Source of the DNA: Haemophilus haemolyticus
GTDB taxonomy: Bacteria; Pseudomonadota; Gammaproteobacteria; Enterobacterales; Pasteurellaceae
Direction: 5' to 3'
DNA length: 64,000 nucleotides
Assembly: GCF_001679045.1 (NCBI RefSeq)
Contig: NZ_LYCK01000012.1
Span: 248,001 to 312,000, forward strand
The position numbers and the translations under genes are program-made. Below are positions 21,933 through 28,417 of this stretch, in pieces. The stretch's first letter is position 1, and each line of letters opens with the position of its first letter. The notes under the pieces were generated by a model. The model ran no database searches, was not told the DNA's origin, and saw nothing but the letters and a program-made list of their open reading frames with translations.

Positions 21933-22643
21933 ATGACAGAGAAAAATAAACCAATTTGCGTAGTATTAACCGGTGCTGGCATAAGTGCCGAAAGTGGTAT
22001 TCCTACTTTTAGAGCAGAAGATGGTTTGTGGGCAGGGTATAAAGTAGAAGAAGTTTGTACGCCCGAAGCCCTAAAGAAAAACCGTGCAAAAGTATTGGCG
22101 TTTTATAATGAACGACGTCGTAATGCTCAAGCTGCAGAGCCAAATGCTGCACACTTGGCTTTGGTTGAATTGGAAGAGTTTTATGAAGTTCATATAATCA
22201 CTCAAAACGTGGATGATTTACATGAGCGAGCGGGAAGTACTAACGTACTCCATTTACATGGTGAATTGAATAAAGCCCGCAGCAGTTTTAATACCGATTA
22301 CATTGTTCCATGTTTGGATGATCAACTGTTAGAGGATAAGGATAATCACGGTCATCCAATGCGTCCACATATAGTCTTTTTTGGGGAAAATGTACCCATG
22401 TTTCCTAAAGCAGAAAAGTTAGTGAAAAAGGCAGATATTGTGATTGTTATTGGCACTTCATTACAAGTTTATCCAGCTAATGGATTGGTAAATCTCGCTC
22501 CATACGGTTCACTTATCTATTTGATCGATCCTAATCCCAATACCGGATTTGTTCGTAAGCAAGTTATCGCAATAAAAGAAAAAGCGGGTGAGGGCGTTCC
22601 GAAAGTGGTCGCCGAGTTATTGGAGAAAGTTAAAAATACATAG
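21933..22643 (+). CDS. SIR2-family NAD-dependent enzyme lacking zinc cysteines
   Basis: This is a 236-residue sirtuin with the NAD motif TGAGISAESGIPTFR, the TQNVDDLHERAG segment, the catalytic histidine in HLHGEL and the C-terminal GTSLQVYPANGL. The two CxxC pairs that bind structural zinc in classical sirtuins are missing; the zinc-loop region reads ARSSFNTDYIVPC. A zinc-less group like this exists in Bacteroides-type genomes. It could be a deacylase or an NAD-cleaving or ADP-ribosyl enzyme. It is coupled to the HAD gene, which suggests a shared metabolite. Confidence 0.88.
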   Translation: MTEKNKPICVVLTGAGISAESGIPTFRAEDGLWAGYKVEEVCTPEALKKNRAKVLAFYNERRRNAQAAEPNAAHLALVELEEFYEVHIITQNVDDLHERAGSTNVLHLHGELNKARSSFNTDYIVPCLDDQLLEDKDNHGHPMRPHIVFFGENVPMFPKAEKLVKKADIVIVIGTSLQVYPANGLVNLAPYGSLIYLIDPNPNTGFVRKQVIAIKEKAGEGVPKVVAELLEKVKNT

Positions 22644-22694
22644 AAAAACGACCGCACTTTTTAAACAAATAGCGATTTTTATGTGGTTATTTTT

Positions 22695-22729
22695 TAACGA
22701 CACGAATTGTCGCTATGCTGTGCTATTTT
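22695..22729 (+). promoter_or_regulatory. Putative WYL-box promoter 2 (OGFr unit)
   Basis: CGACA-CGAAT-TGTCG (22698-22712) lies in the same TAACGACA...TGTCGC context. The best -10 match is TATTTT (22724-22729), 11 bases after the repeat, one more than at the other sites. The gene start is at 22756. A single uptake signal lies just upstream at about 22650-22660. Confidence 0.68.
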
Positions 22730-22755
22730 ATTGTTTATGAATTAACGAGAAATGT

Positions 22756-23250
22756 ATGCACCCCGTAATTGAATTTTATTTAGAGCAAAGAAAAAACCAA
22801 TATAATTTATCTTTGCAAGATGTTTGGGCGATGCCCAAAAGAATGATTGGCGATGCTTATTTTTATATTCCTTGGCTTTTGCCTGTTACTGAAAGCTCCA
22901 AATGGAATCGTTCAGTACCGGTTTTTAACGAAGAAGACCTGGTTATTTTTATTGGAGATGAAGCAATTCAAAATAAATATTTACATTCTATTGATATTAT
23001 TCTGGATTACTTCTGTTTATATCGTGAAGATAATAAAATATTCCCTAAACCTGAATTAACTGAACGTAAAGTTTGGCTACGCAATATTGGGCATGAAAGT
23101 AAGAAGATTTCCCGCATCATTCGTAGTTTAAATTATTGCGGTCATCCTGAGTTGGCTAAAAGTTTACAGCAACTGGCAATAAAATTAGGTCAAGAAAAAG
23201 GCGTAATTCAAGAAGAAACCATAGGAATTTGGACAAATCTACTTAAATAA
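22756..23250 (+). CDS. OGFr_N-domain protein, function unknown
   Basis: This 164-residue protein fits the conserved region of opioid growth factor receptor (OGFr_N), a domain present in many bacteria with no known activity. Telling features are the N-terminal IEFYLEQ, the aromatic IPWLLPV motif followed by a conserved N and P, the NEEDLVIFIGD segment, and the C-terminal helix WLRNIGHESKKISRIIRSLNYCG that corresponds to the HNxxRITRILRSL helix of bacterial members. It starts a two-gene unit; the next gene begins 13 bases later. Function should not be read from the human receptor name. Confidence 0.78.
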   Translation: MHPVIEFYLEQRKNQYNLSLQDVWAMPKRMIGDAYFYIPWLLPVTESSKWNRSVPVFNEEDLVIFIGDEAIQNKYLHSIDIILDYFCLYREDNKIFPKPELTERKVWLRNIGHESKKISRIIRSLNYCGHPELAKSLQQLAIKLGQEKGVIQEETIGIWTNLLK

Positions 23251-23263
23251 TGAGGATAAAATA

Positions 23264-23980
23264 ATGGTAACAGAAGAGTTTAAAAAAGTAGCGGTATCTT
23301 TTGCTGGTGGAGATGGTGGAAATCCTAACTCAGATGTTTGGTTTTGTGGGTTAGAATGGGGGATTGGTGATGAAGCTTATCCTGATGATTTTTATAAGAA
23401 ATTTAGTTTAAGCCCTAAATTAATACCGCACTCTTGGTTAGAGGACGATTTTGATGGTAGTTGGACTACGCAATATAATCAAAAATTATGTTGGTTTTTG
23501 TGGTACTACTATAATTTAGATTGGAAAAGTGGTGAAAGCTATGAGTATTTTGTTAGTACTTATAATGTGCTTTATCCACAGGGTATTGGTTTTAAACTAA
23601 ATATGCTACCAATCAATTTCAAAAATAGAGCATCAATTCAATGGAATGAACAATTCATTAAGATGACAGGATTTGAAACATTCGATGAATATAGAGAATG
23701 GTGTGTTGAAAATCGTGGTGCTTTTTATCGTCAACTTATAGATGAATGTAATCCTAAAGTGATTATTTGTACGGGAGTCACTGAAAAAGATAACTTCTTT
23801 AAGTTTTTTACTGGAGAAGCCGTATATGAAACTAAAGCGTTGAAAGAATTTAATATCTTCTATCGCAAGTACAATGATACTTTAATTTGTGTTTGCCCAT
23901 TTTTTGGTGGCCCAAGTGGCATTAATTCTTACGATAAAATGGAAGCATTAGTAGAGTCAGTAAAAGAATTATGTAAATAA
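23264..23980 (+). CDS. Unknown protein, possible uracil-DNA-glycosylase-like fold
   Basis: This is a 238-residue soluble, tryptophan- and aromatic-rich protein that I do not recognise with certainty. The start SFAGGDGGNPNSDVWFCGLEWG, the central strand PKVIICTGVTEKDNF and the end DTLICVCPFFGGPSG resemble the strand order and the two active-site loops (after VWFCGLEWG and CPFFGGPSG) of the uracil-DNA-glycosylase-like superfamily. No exact catalytic motif is seen. It lacks an uptake signal of perfect match. It is the second gene of unit 2. A hairpin shared with the convergent rhuM-fic gene follows. Confidence 0.6.
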   Translation: MVTEEFKKVAVSFAGGDGGNPNSDVWFCGLEWGIGDEAYPDDFYKKFSLSPKLIPHSWLEDDFDGSWTTQYNQKLCWFLWYYYNLDWKSGESYEYFVSTYNVLYPQGIGFKLNMLPINFKNRASIQWNEQFIKMTGFETFDEYREWCVENRGAFYRQLIDECNPKVIICTGVTEKDNFFKFFTGEAVYETKALKEFNIFYRKYNDTLICVCPFFGGPSGINSYDKMEALVESVKELCK

Positions 23981-24009
23981 TTTTTTTATTAAGTTTAACG
24001 TTGATAGAC

Positions 24010-24036
24010 AAATAGCGACTTCGGTTGCTATTTATC
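24010..24036. terminator. Bidirectional terminator between unit 2 and rhuM-fic
   Basis: AAATAGCGAC-TTCG-GTTGCTATTT is a 10-base-pair stem (one G-T pair) capped by the very stable TTCG loop. It sits between convergent genes and has A/T flanks on both sides. Confidence 0.78.
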
Positions 24037-24037
24037 A

Positions 24038-25039
24038 TTACTTATCTTGCTTATATTTAAGCATGTGCATAATAAGCCTAATAAGCGTTTCTTTTTGTTT
24101 CGGATCAGATTCTGCAACTAATAAAGTGAGTGCAGCAAGCCCAGTATCATTGATAACTGGGTATCCATTATGATCCAACAAACGCCCATTTCTATGTAAG
24201 AAATCTACAAATAAAAATGCGCCACTACGTTTATTACCATCTGAAAAAGGATGGTTTTTGACGACAAAATAAAGTAAATGCGCTGCTTTCGCTTCAATGC
24301 TTGGATAAGCGGGTTCACCAAACACACTTTGATCTAAATTGCCTAAAATCGCAGATAAGCCATTGTCTCGTTCACGTCCAAATAGATCACTTGCTTCACC
24401 TTTTGCCATTAGCTGAAATTTTAACTCCGCTAGTGCAGAACAAGCCTCAGCATAAGTCGGTAATGTACCGCCTTGCTGTGTTTGTGGTTCGGCAAGTAAA
24501 CCTTCATCATATTGTTATAGCCATAAAAACGTATGCGTATAACGGCTGACAATATCCACTAATCCACGACCACTTTCTAGCGTTAATTCCGATGAATTTG
24601 CCGTTTTTTGAATAAGCGTAAGTGCTTGTTCTAATTCGTGAGCATTTTGCTGTAAACGTTTTTGGTTAATAGTATAGCCTTGAGTCAGATATTCTTTTAA
24701 ACGTGCAGTTGCCCAAATTCTAAAATTTGTTGCAGATTTAGACTTCACTCGATAGCCTACAGAAATAATAGCATCCAAATTATAATGTTTAACCTTACGA
24801 GTAACTTGTCTTTTCCCTTCTTGTCGAACTACCGAGAAATCCTCGGTAGTTAAATTTTCATCAAGTTCTGCTTCATTAAAAATATTTTTTAAATGTAGGC
24901 TTATGTTATCTGAGCTAGTATCAAAAATATTTGCCATCTGCGCCTGGGAAAGCCAAACGGTGTCATTTTCAAATCTCACTTCCACTTGCGTTGTGCCATC
25001 TTGAGCTTGGTAAATTTCAATCGGATTTTGGTTATTCAT
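24038..25039 (-). pseudogene. RhuM-Fic fusion gene split by an in-frame ochre codon
   Basis: The intact gene would encode about 333 residues: an N-terminal RhuM domain (TVWLSQAQMANIFDTSSDNIS near 25-50) and a C-terminal Fic/Doc domain with HPFSDGNKRSGAF. A TAA at 24515-24517 (minus strand) stops the frame after THTFLWL. The same frame continues for 35 sense codons (QYDEGLLAEPQ...) to the ATG at 24409 and on through Fic, so this is a single nonsense change, most simply CAA to TAA, and not a frameshift. A truncated RhuM of 174 residues and a separate Fic of 123 residues could still be made. The KR after GN in the Fic motif is of the Doc (kinase-like) type. It lacks the WYL-box promoter and runs opposite to the rest of the block. 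Confidence 0.85.
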
Positions 25040-25152
25040 ATTCTTTTCCTTAATAAGCTATATGTATATATAAACAGATAAATATGCATATTGCAATACA
25101 GATTATCTTATTTGCAAAAAATCTTCTAAAAATAACCGCTTTCAACATTCGC
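25040..25152. other. Divergent intergenic region rhuM / FtsK-gamma unit
   Basis: Together with the promoter that follows, this makes a 218-base gap between divergent genes. It is very AT-rich with runs such as TATATGTATATATAA, which could hold the rhuM promoter. No gene, tRNA or long repeat is visible here. Confidence 0.5.
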
Positions 25153-25186
25153 TAACGACACAAGTTGTCGCTTCCTTTCATATAAT
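25153..25186 (+). promoter_or_regulatory. Putative WYL-box promoter 3 (FtsK-gamma/SIR2/PP2C/DUF262 unit)
   Basis: CGACA-CAAGT-TGTCG (25156-25170) is followed after exactly 10 bases by a perfect TATAAT (25181-25186). The hexamer 17 bases upstream of the -10 is CACAAG, a poor -35 box, which fits a promoter that needs an activator. About 70 bases of leader precede the first gene at 25258. Confidence 0.75.
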
Positions 25187-25257
25187 TTCTCCATAAAGAG
25201 AAATTCTTTACTTCTTACATATTTATAAAGCCTTTAATTAAGAAAAAGGAGCAAATA

Positions 25258-25458
25258 ATGGCAATGAAAGTAATTATGGCAAGAGATCCACTTTTTGAGG
25301 ATGTAAAAAAATTTGTGCAACAACAAAAAGTTGCATCTTGCTCGATGATTCAACGCAGATTTATGTTAGGTTTTAATCGAGCTGGACAAATTTTAGAACA
25401 GTTGGAACAAGCGGGTATTATTTCATCAATGAAAAATGGACAGAGAAAAGTATTATGA
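25258..25458 (+). CDS. Stand-alone FtsK gamma (winged-helix) domain protein
   Basis: The whole 66-residue protein corresponds to the C-terminal gamma domain of the DNA translocase FtsK: DPLFEDVKKFVQQQK, then the recognition helix SMIQRRFMLGFNRAGQILEQLEQAGI. In FtsK this domain reads KOPS sequences and contacts XerD. Here there is no motor, so the protein is probably a small DNA-binding factor or adaptor. An AAGGAG site precedes the ATG. Its stop overlaps the SIR2 start (ATGA), so the two are translationally coupled. The target sequence is unknown. Confidence 0.85.
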   Translation: MAMKVIMARDPLFEDVKKFVQQQKVASCSMIQRRFMLGFNRAGQILEQLEQAGIISSMKNGQRKVL

Positions 25459-26300
25459 AAAATGATTTGAATTATGCAGTGGAGCTTATTCGCAAAGCGG
25501 ATGGCATTTTAATTACAGCTGGCGCGGGTATGAGCGTGGATTCTGGGCTGCCCGATTTCCGCAGCGTTGGTGGATTTTGGAATGCTTATCCTATGTTTAA
25601 AGAACATAATATATCTTTTGAAGACATCGCGACGCCACTAGCTTATAAGCATAATCAGGAACTAGCTTATTGGTTTTATGGACATCGATTAGTTCAATAC
25701 CGAAATACTATTCCTCACGAAGGGTATCAGATTTTAAAACGCTGGGCAGGATCTAAATCTCATGGATATTTTGTTTTTACCAGTAATGTTGATGGGCATT
25801 TTCAAAAGGCTGGTTTTGATGATAGCCATGTTTATGAAGTACACGGTACTTTGGAGCGTCTTCAGTGTGTCAATAATTGTCGAGGATTAAGTTGGTCTGC
25901 ATCAAGTTTTCAACCTGTCGTGGATAATGAAAACTTATGTTTAACCAGTGAAAAACCACATTGTCCTTATTGTGAGGGCTTTGCTCGTCAAAATGTACTA
26001 ATGTTTAATGATTGGAGTTATGCAAGTCAATATCAGGATTTAAAAAAAGTGCGGTTAGAATCGTGGTTAAAAGAAGTGCAAAATCTCGTCGTCATCGAAC
26101 TGGGAGCAGGAAAAGCCATTCCAACTGTGCGTCACTTTTCTGAACGTACGGCGAAAGCAAAAAAGGGTAGATTTATCCGTATTAACCCACAAGATGCAGG
26201 CGTGCCGAAAATGCATTTTTTAAGTCTCGAAATGAAGGCGTTAGATGCGTTAAAAGCGATTGATTGTCTTCTAAATCCTTCTCAACAAGCGATTGAATAA
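25455..26300 (+). CDS. SIR2-family NAD-dependent enzyme, zinc-type
   Basis: This 281-residue sirtuin has TAGAGMSVDSGLPDFRS, TSNVDGHFQKAGF, catalytic VHGTLERLQC and two cysteine pairs (Cx4C in CVNNC and CPYC) that can bind zinc. The family removes acyl groups from lysine using NAD, or transfers or cleaves ADP-ribose. It is flanked in one transcript by the FtsK-gamma gene (4-base overlap) and the PP2C gene (TAATG overlap). Along with the zinc-less SIR2 at 21.9 kb it is the second, distantly related sirtuin in the block. Its substrate may be a block protein. Confidence 0.9.
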   Translation: MKNDLNYAVELIRKADGILITAGAGMSVDSGLPDFRSVGGFWNAYPMFKEHNISFEDIATPLAYKHNQELAYWFYGHRLVQYRNTIPHEGYQILKRWAGSKSHGYFVFTSNVDGHFQKAGFDDSHVYEVHGTLERLQCVNNCRGLSWSASSFQPVVDNENLCLTSEKPHCPYCEGFARQNVLMFNDWSYASQYQDLKKVRLESWLKEVQNLVVIELGAGKAIPTVRHFSERTAKAKKGRFIRINPQDAGVPKMHFLSLEMKALDALKAIDCLLNPSQQAIE

Positions 26301-27052
26301 TGGAAAATTTTTGCGAAATTACCTTCTGCCAACAAATTGGCAGCAACAAGCGACGCAACCAAGATGCCCTTTTTAATGGCGAGTCGGTGTTTCAATATAA
26401 ACTCAAAACAGCTGAAAAATGTCTTGAAACCCGACCGCACTTTATTGTGGGCGTGGCAGATGGTATTTCCAATAGTAATCGACCTGAAAAAGCGAGCAAG
26501 TTGGCTATGCAATTGTTAAGCCAAATGGAAAGCATAAGTCGCCAAACGATCTACGATTTACAATCCAATTTATCTGCAGAATTGGCAGAGGATTATTTTG
26601 GCTCAGCAACCACGTTTGTGGCAGCTGAAATTGATCAAATCACCCGTAAAGCCAAAATTCTCAGCGTAGGCGATAGTCGTGCTTATTTAATTGATGCCCA
26701 AGGTAAATGGCAACAGATTACCCAAGATCATTCAATTCTTTCTGAATTATTGTCGGATTTTCCCGATAAAAAAGAGGAAGATTTCGCCACGATTTATGGT
26801 GGCGTTTCTTCGTGTTTAGTTGCGGATTATTCCGAATTTCAAGATAAAATCTTTTATCAGGAAATTGAAATTCAACAAGGGGAAAGTTTATTACTGTGTT
26901 CTGATGGATTAACAGATGGACTTTCTGCTGAAGTAAGAGAAAAGATTTGGAAACAATATGATAATGATAAATCAAGATTGACGGTGTGTCGTAAATTAGT
27001 TGCAAAACAAGGGTTTTATGATGATTTATCAGTTATAATCTGTGTTTTTTGA
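26300..27052 (+). CDS. PP2C-family serine/threonine phosphatase
   Basis: This is a 250-residue PPM/PP2C metal-dependent protein phosphatase. The metal-binding acidic motifs are in order: RNQDALF near residue 19, VGVADGISNS near 50, SVGDSRAYLI near 115, CSDGLTDG near 200 and a final DDLSVI. It is soluble and has no kinase or sensor domain attached, and no protein kinase gene is in the window. It may reverse a phosphorylation made by the Doc-like Fic protein or a kinase elsewhere; this is only a guess. It is coupled to the SIR2 gene before it. Confidence 0.9.
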   Translation: MENFCEITFCQQIGSNKRRNQDALFNGESVFQYKLKTAEKCLETRPHFIVGVADGISNSNRPEKASKLAMQLLSQMESISRQTIYDLQSNLSAELAEDYFGSATTFVAAEIDQITRKAKILSVGDSRAYLIDAQGKWQQITQDHSILSELLSDFPDKKEEDFATIYGGVSSCLVADYSEFQDKIFYQEIEIQQGESLLLCSDGLTDGLSAEVREKIWKQYDNDKSRLTVCRKLVAKQGFYDDLSVIICVF

Positions 27053-27090
27053 TTTATATTATAAAAATATTCTAAGGAACCAAAATTATT

Positions 27091-28416
27091 ATGAGTGAAG
27101 AAAAAGCAAAAATACTTAAGATTAATGATATATTAAAATTAAATTTGAGAATTCCAGACTATCAAAGACCATACAAATGGACAATAAAACACGTTCAACA
27201 ATTACTTGATGATTTACTTACCCATTTTCGTAATCAGGAACAAGTTTATCGTATCGGGACAGTTGTAATACATAAAGACGGAAAAAATTTCGATATTGTT
27301 GATGGCCAACAACGTTTAATTACGCTTTCATTATTGCTTCATAGTTTGAGTAGTGAAAATAACCTATTGAACCAACCTTTAACACATAGTATTAGTAAGA
27401 ATAATATAATTAATAATTATAATTTTATTAAAAATTATTCTATTTCCCATAAGGAAGAATTTAAAAACTATATTTTAGAAATTTGTGAGATGGTTTATGT
27501 TGAATTAGATGATTTAGACGAAGCCTTCCAATTTTTTGACTCACAAAACTCAAGAGGGAAACCTTTAGAATCTTATGATTTGCTGAAAGCTTATCATTTA
27601 CGAGAAATGAAAGATAAACCAAAAGAGATTATCCATCATTGTGTTGAACGTTGGGAGAAATCTGCACTTTCTCAAGAAATTAATAATTTAGATAAAATTA
27701 TCAACTATATTCTTTTTAGATTACGCCGATGGCACTATCAAGAAAGCGGAGAGTTTTTTACATCGGATGAACTTGAGACATTTAAAGGCGTATCAGAAAG
27801 TACTAACTATCCTTATCTTAGCCCACTATTTGCAACAAAGGCTGTAGAGAAATTAGCTCAACAAAACCCTATGTTGTATCACCCAAGATTTGTGAAAACA
27901 AGTTTTCAAACGATACAAACGTTAATAAATGGTGAGCAATTTTTTGATTATATTCAGTATTATTCTGAAAGTTATGAAAAATTATTTAAAGAAGGAAGTG
28001 GGCTTGTTGATAAAGTGAAAAAAATCAACGGTAAAGATATAGAAAAAGGCGTAAATACTTTTCTCAATAATCAAGATTATTGCTATCGAGTAGGGGATAA
28101 ATATTTGAAAAATTTATTCGAATGTACCGTATTATTCTATTTTGATAAGTTTGGTGAAGTATATTTAGATGAATTTATAAGTAAAGCATTTTTATGGGTT
28201 TACCTGATTCGTTTTAAACATCAACGTATCCCATTTAAAACAGTAGAAGATGAAGCTTGCTCAAAAAGCGGATTACTTTCCCATATAGAGCGTTCTTTAA
28301 CACCATCTCAAGTATTAAAATACCCTTCAAGACTCCCGTTAAGTGAAGATACAGTAGCTTTTCCAAATGTAAATGGAAATATAGATGGTAAAATAAGAGA
28401 AGTTTTTGGAGTATAA
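27091..28416 (+). CDS. DUF262 (GmrS-type ParB-like) protein
   Basis: This is a 441-residue protein with an N-terminal DUF262 domain: the hallmark IPDYQRPYKW near residue 25 and VDGQQRLITL near 75, then a second conserved piece FDSQNSRGKPLESYDLLKAYHL near 155. DUF262 is the NTP-using half of GmrSD type IV restriction enzymes. No HNH motif is seen in the C-terminal half. Codon use is noticeably more AT-rich than the core genes and no perfect uptake signal is seen. It starts 38 bases after the PP2C gene and ends 1 base before the next DUF262 gene. Confidence 0.88.
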   Translation: MSEEKAKILKINDILKLNLRIPDYQRPYKWTIKHVQQLLDDLLTHFRNQEQVYRIGTVVIHKDGKNFDIVDGQQRLITLSLLLHSLSSENNLLNQPLTHSISKNNIINNYNFIKNYSISHKEEFKNYILEICEMVYVELDDLDEAFQFFDSQNSRGKPLESYDLLKAYHLREMKDKPKEIIHHCVERWEKSALSQEINNLDKIINYILFRLRRWHYQESGEFFTSDELETFKGVSESTNYPYLSPLFATKAVEKLAQQNPMLYHPRFVKTSFQTIQTLINGEQFFDYIQYYSESYEKLFKEGSGLVDKVKKINGKDIEKGVNTFLNNQDYCYRVGDKYLKNLFECTVLFYFDKFGEVYLDEFISKAFLWVYLIRFKHQRIPFKTVEDEACSKSGLLSHIERSLTPSQVLKYPSRLPLSEDTVAFPNVNGNIDGKIREVFGV

Positions 28417-28417
28417 G

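Noticed and set aside
22756..23250. A literal opioid receptor function.
   Set aside because: The name comes from one domain in the human protein; bacterial members have no such role.
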